A stretch of 64,000 nt of DNA from Kaistia sp. 32K (GTDB lineage: Bacteria > Pseudomonadota > Alphaproteobacteria > Rhizobiales > Kaistiaceae): the NCBI RefSeq assembly GCF_016629525.1, contig NZ_AP024269.1, positions 4,352,001 to 4,416,000 of the forward strand, written 5' to 3'. The position numbers were made by a program, and so were the translations under genes. Positions 1 to 8,661 of the stretch are shown here, piece after piece (the stretch's first letter is position 1; the number at the start of each line of letters is the position of its first letter). Under the pieces are notes generated by a model. It was not told the origin of the DNA, did no database searches, and saw nothing but the letters and a program-made list of their open reading frames with translations.

Positions 1-1611
1 GTCGTCGTTCTGGCGCGAGGCCTCGCGCGCCTCGCCCTGCAGCGACTTGAGCCGCTCGACCGGCAGCTCGATGTTGGCGTCGAGCTCCTCGGCGATCTCA
101 ACGAAGCGCTCGGCCGCAGCCTGGCCGCCGAGAAGCGGCGCCGCGTCCTCGGCGAGGAAGCGATCCCACGACAGACTGGGCTCGTAGCCGAAGCGGGCGA
201 AGGCGAGATAGGAGAGCTCGACCGTCGCGTGATAGGGCGACGGCTCGCCCCAGACGGTCAGGCCCTGCATGCCGACGTCGGCGCAGAAGCGGTTCATGTC
301 GGCGAAGACGCGGCCGTTGAAGGCGTAGCGCTCGGTGCGGCGGTCGCCGTTCCACTGGCAGGCGAACTGGCAGCGCAGCACGTTCGGCTGCGTCGGCAGT
401 TTTTCCACGTCGGCCCGCGTCAGCTCCTTCTGCAGCCGGCCCCAGAAGGTGCGGTTGGTGGTGTGCTGGTAGATCGCGCCCTTCGGCATGCTGCGCTGGG
501 CGTCATGCGCGACCGGATCGAACAGATTGTCCCACTGCAGCTCGCTGTAGATCCAGGCGTCCGCCTTCTTCACCTTCGCCGCGCGATAGAGCCGCGGGAA
601 GTTCTCGGCCATGTCGGTATGCGACCATGAATCGCCATGGTCATCGACACGACGGGCCGCCTCGGCCTCGTTGTTGCGGCGGGCGACACAGCGCGCGCAG
701 CCGCAGACGCCGTAGTCACCACTCTCGATGTTGACGCCGCCGATCTCGAAGGTGTCGGCGAGCCAGCTCACGGCCTCCTCCATCCAGTCCATCGTCTCGG
801 GCGCGCTCGGGCACGCGCTCATGGTGTAGTCGGAGCGCGGGAAATTGAGCGGGAAGTCGAGGTCGGCGATCTGGAAGCCGACGCCCTTCTCCATGCTGGC
901 GGCATGCTGCGGGTTCTTCTTCAGCCAGGTGGCGAGGTTATAGGGGTGGTCGCCCTCCCAGTAGACGCCGCCATAGGAGCCGATGGCGATGCCGGGCACG
1001 ATGCGCACGCCGCGCTCGGTCGCGTAGCGGCAGAGTTCCTTCGCCGCCTCGATGCCACCATGCGAATTGCGCAGGAAGCCGTAGATGACGACGGAGGGGA
1101 TGCGGTTGCGGCTGGCGAAATCGACCAGCCGCGTATAGTCGCCGAGGAAGCCGGAAGGCGGCTTGCCATAGGGATTGAAGACGCCGATTTCCTGATGGCC
1201 GACCTGCGACAATTCCCAGTTGGTCGAATGATCCCAGGTCCAGAAGGTGCGGTAGGCCAGGCCGGGCGCGACGCGGCGCTCGCCGGCCGGCACCTGCACC
1301 GCGCCATCGGCCAAGCGGGCGCGCGAGATCAGTTCCTCAGCCCCGTAGATCACGCCGGAGAACGGGCCGCCGGCGATTGTAATCTCGGCGTTCGAGCCGT
1401 CCCTCGGCCGGACCGTCAGCGTGAACGCGCCTTCCGCCAGCGCGCGATCCTCGACGAGGCGGATGACGGGAAGGCTGGTGGAAGCCGCCGTGATCGGCAC
1501 GAATTCGAGCGCCGGAAAGGCCTGCCGCAGCCGCCGCGCCGCATGAACGTGCCGCTCGCCACCTTCCAGCGCGACCCGTCCCGCGATCCCTACTTCACCC
1601 GCTGCAGCCAT
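1..1611 (-). CDS. Carbohydrate-active enzyme, GH20/GH67-like, 3' end cut by window edge
   Basis: 537 codons are visible and the frame is still open at base 1, so the C-terminus is missing. The ATG at 1611 has a GGAGG 8 bases upstream. Residues 1-115 resemble the small alpha/beta domain that precedes the barrel in GH20/GH67-type enzymes, with the pattern GPFSGVIYGAEEL at 82-94. The barrel seems to start at YRTFWTWDH (120-128). Aromatic- and acid-rich segments and a Cys cluster (VCGCARC) follow, which fits sugar binding. No signal peptide is seen, so it is probably cytoplasmic and acts on an imported oligosaccharide or glucuronide. It is divergent from the oxidoreductase at 1776 and shares an operator-bearing promoter with it. 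The exact GH family is not assigned; the family call is inference. Confidence 0.6.
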   Translation of the reverse strand, partial: MAAAGEVGIAGRVALEGGERHVHAARRLRQAFPALEFVPITAASTSLPVIRLVEDRALAEGAFTLTVRPRDGSNAEITIAGGPFSGVIYGAEELISRARLADGAVQVPAGERRVAPGLAYRTFWTWDHSTNWELSQVGHQEIGVFNPYGKPPSGFLGDYTRLVDFASRNRIPSVVIYGFLRNSHGGIEAAKELCRYATERGVRIVPGIAIGSYGGVYWEGDHPYNLATWLKKNPQHAASMEKGVGFQIADLDFPLNFPRSDYTMSACPSAPETMDWMEEAVSWLADTFEIGGVNIESGDYGVCGCARCVARRNNEAEAARRVDDHGDSWSHTDMAENFPRLYRAAKVKKADAWIYSELQWDNLFDPVAHDAQRSMPKGAIYQHTTNRTFWGRLQKELTRADVEKLPTQPNVLRCQFACQWNGDRRTERYAFNGRVFADMNRFCADVGMQGLTVWGEPSPYHATVELSYLAFARFGYEPSLSWDRFLAEDAAPLLGGQAAAERFVEIAEELDANIELPVERLKSLQGEAREASRQNDD

Positions 1612-1686
1612 CCGTCATTCCTCCTCAAGCCATGCGATTCCAATCGCCGCGATCCTCCCGGCGATGTTGACAGGATTGCGCATCTC

Positions 1687-1721
1687 ATATCAAATATCAA
1701 CGCTGACTATCGTCAGTGATA
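1687..1721. promoter_or_regulatory. Putative IclR operator in the divergent 1612-1775 promoter region
   Basis: This 35-base AT-rich stretch matches 28 of 35 positions with 7535-7569, upstream of the IclR gene. Conserved blocks are ATATCA, ATATCAAC, TATC and TCAGTGATA at identical spacing. It sits between the divergent glycosidase-like gene and the Gfo/Idh/MocA gene, so one site could control both. Binding is inferred from sequence sharing only. Confidence 0.65.
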
Positions 1722-1775
1722 TTGCATCGAAATTCGAACCGCCGGCCACCCGCCGGCGGCGCTTGGGAGGGCGGA

Positions 1776-2846
1776 ATGAAGTCTGGCTTGGAACTCAAAC
1801 AGACCTGGCCGCTCCCGAGCCGACCGCGCCCGATCACCATCATCGGCGCCGGCGACATCGTCACCAGCGCGCATCTGCCCGCCTATCGCAAGATCGGCCT
1901 ACCGGTCGCCGGCATCTTCGATCTCGACCTCGACAAGGCGCGCGCCGTCGCCGCCGAGTTCGATATTCCCGTCGTCTATGACAGCCTGGCGGCGGCGATC
2001 GCCGCGCGCACGGACGACACCGTGTTCGACCTCGCCTTGCCGCCGGCCGCGATCCTCGGCGCGGTGGAACAGCTGCCGACGGGCAGCGTCGCGCTGATCC
2101 AGAAGCCGCTCGGCGCCAATCTCGGCGGCGCGCGCCGCATCCTCGAGGCGATTGACGCCCGCAGGATCACCGCCGCCACCAATTTCCAGCTCCGCTACAC
2201 GCCCTCCATGCTGGCGATCCGCGACGCGGTCCAGCGCAGCCTGCTCGGCGACATCGTCGAGCTGGAAGTGCGGCTCGCCATCTACATGCCGTGGGAGATG
2301 TGGTCGTTCATCCCGCATCTCGACGCCGTCGAGATCCCGCTGCACTCGATCCACTATCTCGACTGGATCCGTTCGATCCTCGGCGAGCCGGAAAGCGTCT
2401 ACGCCAAGGCGGTGCCGCATCCGCGCTATCCCGACTTGAAGGATGCGCGCTCCAGCATCATCCTCGACTACGGTTCGCGCGCCCGCTGCAACCTGTCGCT
2501 CAACCACACCTACAATTACGGCCCCAAGCACATCGACGCGACGATCCGCGTCGAGGGCACCAAGGGCTGCGCCCATCTCGATCTCGGCTATCTGCACGAC
2601 TACCTGAAGCCGGTGCCGGAAAAGCTCGAGGTGATCGTCGAGGGCGGCGAGTGGACGGAGATCCCGCTGGTCGGCGAGCGCGTGCCGGACGCGTTCGGCG
2701 CCGTCATGTCCAATCTGCAGCGCTTTGCCAACGGCGAGGACAGCCAGCTCGATACCGACGTGCACGACTCGATCCGCACCATGGCGCTCGTCGATGCCTG
2801 CCTGGCATCGAGCCGGCTCGGCGGCGTGGTTCCGCAGCTCGCCTGA
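1776..2846 (+). CDS. Gfo/Idh/MocA family oxidoreductase
   Basis: 356 residues, usual for the family. An N-terminal Rossmann fold carries the dinucleotide loop GAGDIV at 24-29, and the family EKP motif appears as QKP at 109-111. The C-terminal alpha/beta substrate domain follows. Members oxidise or reduce sugars and sugar derivatives with NAD(P). The ATG at 1776 is chosen because GGGAGG lies 6-11 bases upstream; an upstream in-frame start at 1716 would run through the operator-like site. It diverges from the glycosidase-like gene and precedes a sugar importer, so a role in oxidising the imported sugar is likely. The substrate is unknown. Confidence 0.85.
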   Translation: MKSGLELKQTWPLPSRPRPITIIGAGDIVTSAHLPAYRKIGLPVAGIFDLDLDKARAVAAEFDIPVVYDSLAAAIAARTDDTVFDLALPPAAILGAVEQLPTGSVALIQKPLGANLGGARRILEAIDARRITAATNFQLRYTPSMLAIRDAVQRSLLGDIVELEVRLAIYMPWEMWSFIPHLDAVEIPLHSIHYLDWIRSILGEPESVYAKAVPHPRYPDLKDARSSIILDYGSRARCNLSLNHTYNYGPKHIDATIRVEGTKGCAHLDLGYLHDYLKPVPEKLEVIVEGGEWTEIPLVGERVPDAFGAVMSNLQRFANGEDSQLDTDVHDSIRTMALVDACLASSRLGGVVPQLA

Positions 2847-3222
2847 CTGCCAATTCGTCAGTAAACTCAATATCTTGCACCGCCGCGCCCCGCGCGGCGG
2901 CATGTTTGTTTACGCCTGTCGCTCGGCCTCGCCACGATCTCGTTTCTTATAAGAAATCTCTATTTCAATAGAAAAACCGCTGTGCTAGCGTTGCCGCGTG
3001 GCCGACCAAAAACCCGTCTCAAGGGCACGCGGCCATGGCGGGGTTAAAGGGATGCTGACCGCTCATATCGCGCCGTCCGAAGGCTGCCCGACCTCGCGTC
3101 CGGCGGCGGCGACAGCGATGCGTCGATCGGCGGACCGAACAGCGGATGACGGCCGAGCGGCCGACCGCCCGGAACCAGCCGGGTGGGTGAACAGCGCGAA
3201 AACCTGACGGAAAGGGAATACG
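2847..3222. promoter_or_regulatory. Intergenic promoter region of the CUT1 importer with palindrome
   Basis: No gene is seen here. The AT-rich core at 2941-2975 contains a perfect 14-base palindrome, TTTCTTATAAGAAA (2943-2956), followed four bases later by an imperfect TATTTCAATAGAAA. The dyads resemble a regulator binding site ahead of the binding-protein gene. It does not match the 35-base IclR-type motif, so another regulator may act here. The rest, up to 3222, is GC-rich and featureless apart from the purine-rich Shine-Dalgarno at 3210-3216. Confidence 0.45.
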
Positions 3223-4530
3223 ATGAAGCCAACACCATTCGGGACCGGCCGGCTCGCCGTCCGCTCCATGCTCGCGGGCCTCGCGCTCGCCTCGATGACG
3301 GCGCTCGGCGGCCAGGCCGCGCTGGCGCAGGACGTCACCACCATCCGCGTCCTGAACTGGGAACCGGGCGGCGCCGACTACTGGAAGGCGCTGGTCGCCG
3401 AGTTCGAGAAGCAGAACCCGACCATCAAGGTCGAGCTCGAGACGGTGCCGTTCGACCGCTATCCGGAAGTCCAGGGCCCCTACATCACGACCAAGAGCGG
3501 CCCGGACGTGATGGAGAACAATGCCGGCCTCGAGCTGTTCGACCGCCGCCGCGCCTATGCCGAGCTGCCGCCGGAAGTGCTGGAAGCCGGCAAGGACCTG
3601 ATCACCTATAGCGGCGGCTGCCTGAACTTCGACACGACCAAGTCCTGCTACGGACTGCCCTTCGGCTACCAGGGCAACGTCATGTACTACAACAAGAAGG
3701 TACTGACGGAAGCCGGCCTCGACGCCGCCAACCCGCCCAGGACCTGGGACGAGATGGACGCCGCCTGCGAGAAGGTGAAGGCTGCAGGCAAGACCTGCAT
3801 CGCCATCGGACTCTCCGGCATCTTCCCGGCCTACTGGAACTTCCCCGAAGTTGCGCGCAACTACCTGACCGAAGACGACATGCGCGCCATGCTCGCCGGC
3901 AAGATGCCCTGGACCGACCCGAAGATGGTCAACATCCTGAAGGGCCTCGCCTCGATCACCGAGAAGGGCTGGACCAATTCCAGCGCCCCCTCGATCACCA
4001 TGCTGCCGGATGGCGCCGACATCTTCCAGAGCGGCAACGCCGCCTTCGCCGGCACGATCATCTCGGACGCCGCCAACTGGGCCGCCTTCGGCAAGATCCT
4101 CGGCGACGAGAATCTCGGCGCCATGCGCTGGCCGACGATCGTCGCCGACGCGCCGCTCGCGAACAGCTTTTCCGGCATCGAGAGCTCGGTCTTCGGCGTC
4201 TCCGAATGGAGCGACAAGAAGGACGCCGCCTTCCAGTTCGTGAAGTTCATGGCCGGCAAGGAGAATGCCGAGCTCCTGAGCAAGGTCGCCGGCGGCATCT
4301 CGCTCAACAAGAACGTCGACCCGTCGGTGCTGCCGAAGTCGGAAGCGCTCACCCAGATCCTCGAGATCATCAAGACGCCGACCCTGCATGCCGGCGTCCT
4401 GCTCTCCGGCCAGGAAGCTGATGCGCTCGCCCGCGGCTGGCAGGAAGTCTCGCTCGGCCGTCTCTCGGTCGAGGACTGGACGGCGCGGATGCAGAAGGCG
4501 CTCGAGCAGAGCCCGAGCAAGCGCCAGTAA
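3223..4530 (+). CDS. Sugar ABC transporter substrate-binding protein (CUT1, family 1)
   Basis: 435 residues. The Sec signal peptide runs to about residue 35 (QAALA before QDV). The mature part has the two-lobed MalE-like pattern typical of extracellular solute-binding protein family 1, with VLNWEPGGADYWKALVAEFEKQ near the start and FGYQGNVMYYNKKVL in the middle. Two Cys near residues 132 and 141 could form a disulfide. It delivers a sugar or oligosaccharide to the permeases at 4602 and 5537. AAAGGG lies upstream of the ATG. The neighbouring glycosidase-like and oxidoreductase genes suggest a plant-derived oligosaccharide or glycoside. Confidence 0.9.
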   Translation: MKPTPFGTGRLAVRSMLAGLALASMTALGGQAALAQDVTTIRVLNWEPGGADYWKALVAEFEKQNPTIKVELETVPFDRYPEVQGPYITTKSGPDVMENNAGLELFDRRRAYAELPPEVLEAGKDLITYSGGCLNFDTTKSCYGLPFGYQGNVMYYNKKVLTEAGLDAANPPRTWDEMDAACEKVKAAGKTCIAIGLSGIFPAYWNFPEVARNYLTEDDMRAMLAGKMPWTDPKMVNILKGLASITEKGWTNSSAPSITMLPDGADIFQSGNAAFAGTIISDAANWAAFGKILGDENLGAMRWPTIVADAPLANSFSGIESSVFGVSEWSDKKDAAFQFVKFMAGKENAELLSKVAGGISLNKNVDPSVLPKSEALTQILEIIKTPTLHAGVLLSGQEADALARGWQEVSLGRLSVEDWTARMQKALEQSPSKRQ

Positions 4531-4601
4531 CGGCCACGCTCGCGCAAGCCACGCAGGGAGGCTCCGGCCTCCCTGCCCTCAACGAAAAGGCAGGACCATC
4601 G

Positions 4602-5540
4602 ATGGCTGAGCTGGCCAAACTGGCTACCGGCGCCGGCACGGGCGCGGCGGGGGCGAGACGCCCCTGGATCCGACGCGACATGCTCGTCGCCACCCTGTTC
4701 GTGCTGCCGGGCCTCGCGCTCGCCATCCTGTTCAAGCTGGTGCCGCTCGTGCGCACGGTTTGGCTCAGCCTGCAGGAGACGCGCGGCTTCGAGGATCCGA
4801 CCTTCGCCGGCCTCGACAACTACCGCACCATGCTGAGCGACCCCTCAGTGCACGACTCGTTCCGCAACGCGCTGATCGCCTTCGCGACGCTGCCGGTCTG
4901 GATCGTGCTGCCGCTGGTGCTCGCCTTCCTCCTGTTCCAGAAGACGCCGGGCTGGAAGTTCTTCCGCGCCGCGTTCTTCCTGCCCTACATGATCGCGCCG
5001 ATCGTCGTCGGCATCATGTTCCGCCAGATCCTGGCGCCGGACGGGCCGCTGAACGCGCTGCTCCGCGTAATCGGCCTCGCGCCGCTCGCGATCGAATGGC
5101 TGAACGGTCCGACCAGCGCGCTGCTGTCGCTGACCGCCGTCGCGCTCTGGAGCTTCTTCGGCCTCGGCGTGCTCACCTATCTCTCCGGTCTCTCGACGGT
5201 CTCGGAAGAAGTGGTCGAAGCAGCCAAACTCGATGGCGCCGGCTTCTGGCAGCTGCTCTTCCACATCATCATGCCGCTGCTCAAATCGGTGATCGGCTAC
5301 TGGGCGGTGCTCTGCACCTCCGGCATCCTGATCTGGATGTTCCCGCTGATCTACGCGCTGACCAAGGGCGGCCCGGGAACGGCGACCGTGCTGCCGGAAT
5401 TCCTCGTCTTCACTACGACGTTCCAGTTCCTCGACCGCGGCCTGGGTGCTGCCATCGGCATGGCGCTGTTCGTGTTCGTCGCCATCGTCTCCGCCTTCGT
5501 CGTCCGCCGCATGTATGTCGAAGGGAGCAAGCCCCGATGA
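4602..5540 (+). CDS. Sugar ABC transporter permease 1 (MalF/UgpA-like)
   Basis: 312 residues, about six transmembrane helices. The first follows a short cytoplasmic tail at about residues 27-50. The cytoplasmic EAA loop that docks the ATPase is clear at about 201-226 (EEVVEAAKLDGAG...IIMPLL). Together with the permease at 5537 it forms the heterodimeric channel. A 71-base gap separates it from the binding-protein gene, and its TGA overlaps the ATG of the next permease. Confidence 0.9.
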   Translation: MAELAKLATGAGTGAAGARRPWIRRDMLVATLFVLPGLALAILFKLVPLVRTVWLSLQETRGFEDPTFAGLDNYRTMLSDPSVHDSFRNALIAFATLPVWIVLPLVLAFLLFQKTPGWKFFRAAFFLPYMIAPIVVGIMFRQILAPDGPLNALLRVIGLAPLAIEWLNGPTSALLSLTAVALWSFFGLGVLTYLSGLSTVSEEVVEAAKLDGAGFWQLLFHIIMPLLKSVIGYWAVLCTSGILIWMFPLIYALTKGGPGTATVLPEFLVFTTTFQFLDRGLGAAIGMALFVFVAIVSAFVVRRMYVEGSKPR

Positions 5541-6400
5541 AATCCTCCGCCTCCACCTCGCAGGTGACGATCTCCTCGGTCCGCATCGCGCTGACGCGCT
5601 GGCTGGTCACGGCGGTCCTCGTCGTGCTCGCCGTGGTGACGCTCTATCCGCTTGTTTTCACGGTGATCAATTCGCTGAAGACGCGCGCCGACTTCGCCGC
5701 CGATCCGCTCGGCTTCGTCACCGACATCACCTTCGACAACTACATCGAGACCTTCCAGCGCATGCAGGTCGGCCGGCTGCTGGTCAACAGCATCATCACC
5801 ACGGCGGGCGGGCTGGTCCTCTCGACCGTCGCGGCGCTGTTCATCGCCTATGCCGTCACCAAGCTGAAGATCAAGGGCGGCAACTACATCTTCCTGTTCA
5901 TCATCGCGATGCTGGTGATCCCGAGCCAGGTGATCATCTATCCGCTCTACGAGACGATCCTCGACCTCGGTTTCGGCGGCACCTATCAGGGCCTGATCTT
6001 CGCCTATGCCGCCTTCGGCCTGCCGCTCGGCACCTATCTGCTGTCGGCCTATTTCCGCGCGATTCCGGATGAGCTGATCGAGGCGGCCCGCCTCGACGGC
6101 GCTGGCGACATCCGCATCCTGTTCTCGATCCTGCTGCCGATCTCGATCCCGGCGATCGCGGCGCTGTCGATCCTGAACTTCGTCTGGATGTGGAACGACC
6201 TGCTGCTGCCGCTCGTCATCATGGGCGGCTCCGACAAGAAGACGCTGATGGTCGGCGTGGCGCTTCTATCCGGCCAGTACGACGTCTCGATCCCGCTGAT
6301 CAGCGCCGGACTGATCGTCGCCCTGCTGCCGGTGATCCTCGTCTACATGCTGTTCCAGCGCCAGATCCTGTCCGGCGCCATCGCGGGCGCGGTGCGGTGA
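5537..6400 (+). CDS. Sugar ABC transporter permease 2 (MalG/UgpE-like)
   Basis: 287 residues. The ATG overlaps the stop of permease 1 (ATGA), so translation is probably coupled. The first helix lies at about residues 19-40, and the EAA loop is at about 175-200 (IPDELIEAARLDGAG...LLPIS). It is the second half of the CUT1 channel. No ATPase gene follows: the operon ends here at a strong hairpin. A shared MsmK/UgpC-type ATPase encoded elsewhere is therefore expected. Confidence 0.9.
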   Translation: MKSSASTSQVTISSVRIALTRWLVTAVLVVLAVVTLYPLVFTVINSLKTRADFAADPLGFVTDITFDNYIETFQRMQVGRLLVNSIITTAGGLVLSTVAALFIAYAVTKLKIKGGNYIFLFIIAMLVIPSQVIIYPLYETILDLGFGGTYQGLIFAYAAFGLPLGTYLLSAYFRAIPDELIEAARLDGAGDIRILFSILLPISIPAIAALSILNFVWMWNDLLLPLVIMGGSDKKTLMVGVALLSGQYDVSIPLISAGLIVALLPVILVYMLFQRQILSGAIAGAVR

Positions 6401-6410
6401 CGCGCGCCGA

Positions 6411-6442
6411 AAAGGCGGGGCCGTCTCACGGGACGGCCCGCC
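6411..6442. terminator. Terminator hairpin between convergent permease and iclR genes
   Basis: Stem GGGCCGTC (6418-6425) pairs with GACGGCCC (6432-6439) and is extended by three more pairs around a bulged G. The loop is TCACGG. On the minus strand the stem is followed by TTTT (complement of AAAA at 6410-6413), so it best serves the IclR gene, but the stem could stop both convergent transcripts. Confidence 0.65.
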
Positions 6443-6447
6443 CCGTC

Positions 6448-7452
6448 TCAGCGGCCGGGGCTACCGACGGGACCGCCGGTATCGACCAGCGGAAAGCGCG
6501 GCGCGACCAGCTTACCGCCGAGCAGGCCGGTGATCGTCTGCGCCGCCTCGAACAGCAGGAGATTGGCGTCGTCCATCGGCACCTTCTCGGTCGAGGAGGC
6601 GAGGAACGGCATGGTCAGCACGGCCGGGGCGTAGCCTTCCGAATCGAGAATCGGGAAGCTGACATCGGTAATGCCCTTGAGCGCCTCGCCGGCGATCATC
6701 TCGTAGCCGACCGAGCGGACCACCTCGACGCGCCGGCGCAGCCAGTCGACCTCGCTCTTCGGCGCATTCTGGCCGATCGCCTCGAACAGCCATTCCTGCA
6801 CGGCGGGCGGCTGGTAGGCGATCAGCAGACGGCCGGAGGCGGTGCGGATGGCGGGGTTCTGCGTGCCGACGCGCAGGCGGAAGCCGAGCGGCGCGGGGCT
6901 GTCGACCTGGGCGACGACGCGGATGGAAAGCCCGTCCAGCACGGCCAGGTGGAAGGCCTGATAGGCGTCGATCGCCACCCGGTTCAACACCGGCCGCGCG
7001 GCGTCGACCAGCCGCCGCATCGGCGGATAACGGTAGGAGAGATCGTGCAGCTTGCTCGACAGCACCAGGCTTTCCTCGCCCGGCGGCCGCTGGATATAGC
7101 CGCGCCGCTCCAGCGCGACGACGACGCGATAGACCTCCTGCAGGGAGCGGCCGAGCTGCTGCGCGATCTGGCTCGGCGTCACGCCCTCGGAGAGGCTCGC
7201 CAGCAGCTCGAGCACGTCGAGGCCCTTCTCCAGCGCGGGGGCGCTGTAGGCCGGCTTCGCGGCCGCGTCGCTGACCGCCGATCCCGCGGCAACCTTTGCC
7301 GCGCGCTTGGTGGTAGGCTTGCCGGCCGACTTGGCGTCGGCGGCATCGGCGCCTTTCGACCCGGCCGCCGGCCCCCGGGACTTCACCGTCTTCCGCGCCG
7401 GCTCGGGGCTTTCGACGCCCGTCCCGCCGGATGGCCGCTTGGCTGTGGTCAT
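6448..7452 (-). CDS. IclR-family transcriptional regulator with long basic N-terminal tail
   Basis: 334 residues. A winged helix-turn-helix lies at about 88-120 (SEGVTPSQIAQQL...YRVVVALERRGYI), followed by the IclR ligand-binding domain. Residues 1-70 form a low-complexity tail rich in Ala, Lys, Gly, Pro and Ser, far longer than the usual short leader. The ATG at 7452 is preferred because GGAG lies about 9 bases upstream; the longer frame from 7548 would overlap the operator. The gene is divergent from the deacylase at 7639. The operator at 7535-7569 suggests autoregulation and control of the distant copy at 1687. The effector is unknown. Confidence 0.85.
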   Translation of the reverse strand: MTTAKRPSGGTGVESPEPARKTVKSRGPAAGSKGADAADAKSAGKPTTKRAAKVAAGSAVSDAAAKPAYSAPALEKGLDVLELLASLSEGVTPSQIAQQLGRSLQEVYRVVVALERRGYIQRPPGEESLVLSSKLHDLSYRYPPMRRLVDAARPVLNRVAIDAYQAFHLAVLDGLSIRVVAQVDSPAPLGFRLRVGTQNPAIRTASGRLLIAYQPPAVQEWLFEAIGQNAPKSEVDWLRRRVEVVRSVGYEMIAGEALKGITDVSFPILDSEGYAPAVLTMPFLASSTEKVPMDDANLLLFEAAQTITGLLGGKLVAPRFPLVDTGGPVGSPGR

Positions 7453-7534
7453 AGCGCTTCTCCTTCGGTGCCCGTCATTGCCGCGCCGAGGCTGCGGCGC
7501 AAGGTGACATTTGCGCCAACAATGCCCTTGCATG

Positions 7535-7569
7535 ATATCACATATCAACTCTTGATATCATCAGTGATA
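7535..7569. promoter_or_regulatory. Putative IclR operator between iclR and the deacylase gene
   Basis: Two TGATATCA palindromes (7533-7540 and 7553-7560) are spaced 20 bases apart, two helical turns. The 35-base core matches 28 of 35 positions at 1687-1721. It lies in the divergent promoter region 7453-7638, so it can control both the IclR gene and the downstream pair. Assignment to this IclR protein is inferred from adjacency. Confidence 0.7.
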
Positions 7570-7638
7570 GAAAATAGGGTGCGTTCAACCTACGGACGAT
7601 CGCGCCCCTCCCTTCATCGTCTCCGCACAGAGTAGAAA

Positions 7639-8661
7639 ATGGGCCTGAACGCTAAGCAACTGGCGCAATGCACCGTCGACTTCGACAAGGACGGCAAGCA
7701 GAGCGGCTATTTCAACCTGCCCCTTTCGGTCCATGACGACGCCTGGGGCGTGATCCGCGTGCCGCTCGCCGTCATCAAGAACGGCGTCGGCCCGACCGTC
7801 ATCCTCGAAGGCGGCAATCACGGCGACGAGTATGAAGGACCGATCGCGCTCGGCGAACTGATCCGCGATCTCGATCCCGGTCTCGTCGCCGGCCGGCTGA
7901 TCTTCATTCCGGCGATCAATTTGCCGGCCGTCAACGCCGCCCGCCGCACGTCGCCGATCGACGATCTCAACATGAACCGGACCTTTCCGGGCGATGCCAA
8001 CGGCACCGCGACCCAGCAGATCTCAGCCTTCGTCAACGACGCGCTCTTCCCGATGGGCGACGCCTTCCTCGACCTGCATTCGGGCGGCTCGTCGCTCGAC
8101 CTGATGCCGAGCTCGGTGATCGAGCCCGTCGCCGATCCGATCCAGCACGCCAGGAACGTCGCCGCCGTCACCGCCTTCGACGCGCCGCTGATCGTCGTCA
8201 TCGACAATCGCGGCGACCATCGCACGGCGACCGCCTCGGCCGCGCGCGCCGGGCTGACCGTGGTCGGCACCGAGATGGCCGGTGGCGGCACCGTCTCGCT
8301 CGACGCGCTCGACATCTGCCGTCGCGGCGTGCGCAACGTGCTGTCGCATCTGGGCGTCCTGCCGCCGGAGATGGCGACGGCGCCGCGGCACGAACAGCGC
8401 CTGTTCGAACTGCCGGGATCCGACGCCTTCGTGCTCTCCGACGATGACGGCGTGTTCGAGCCCTTCCACAGGAACGGCACGATGGTGTCGCGCGGACAGC
8501 CGGCCGGACGCATCCACTTCCTGTCGCATCCCGATCGCAAGCCGGCGGAGTTGACCTACTCCGCCGACGGCATCCTCTATGGACGTCGCCAGCCCGGCCG
8601 TGTCCGTCCCGGCAATTGCTGCGTCGTCGTCGCCTCACCCTATGGGGGATCCCTGAAATGA
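7639..8661 (+). CDS. AstE/AspA-family zinc deacylase, DoeB/EutE-like
   Basis: 340 residues. The zinc-carboxypeptidase-like motif GNHGDEYEG places His61 and Glu64 as metal ligands, and LDLHSGG gives His147. The N-terminal segment (GYFNLPLSVHDDAWG) resembles N-acetyl-diaminobutyrate deacetylases of ectoine breakdown (DoeB/EutE). It probably removes an acyl group from an amino compound in the cytoplasm. The ATG overlaps the next gene (ATGA at 8658-8661). The pairing with a threonine-dehydratase-like protein mirrors eutE-eutB, but no other ectoine gene is present, so the true substrate is open. Confidence 0.75.
   Translation: MGLNAKQLAQCTVDFDKDGKQSGYFNLPLSVHDDAWGVIRVPLAVIKNGVGPTVILEGGNHGDEYEGPIALGELIRDLDPGLVAGRLIFIPAINLPAVNAARRTSPIDDLNMNRTFPGDANGTATQQISAFVNDALFPMGDAFLDLHSGGSSLDLMPSSVIEPVADPIQHARNVAAVTAFDAPLIVVIDNRGDHRTATASAARAGLTVVGTEMAGGGTVSLDALDICRRGVRNVLSHLGVLPPEMATAPRHEQRLFELPGSDAFVLSDDDGVFEPFHRNGTMVSRGQPAGRIHFLSHPDRKPAELTYSADGILYGRRQPGRVRPGNCCVVVASPYGGSLK

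Noticed and set aside
637..1719. Plus-strand frame of 360 codons over the left-hand glycosidase-like gene
   Set aside because: The minus-strand frame has aromatic-rich enzyme-like sequence and a GGAGG; the plus frame is low complexity.
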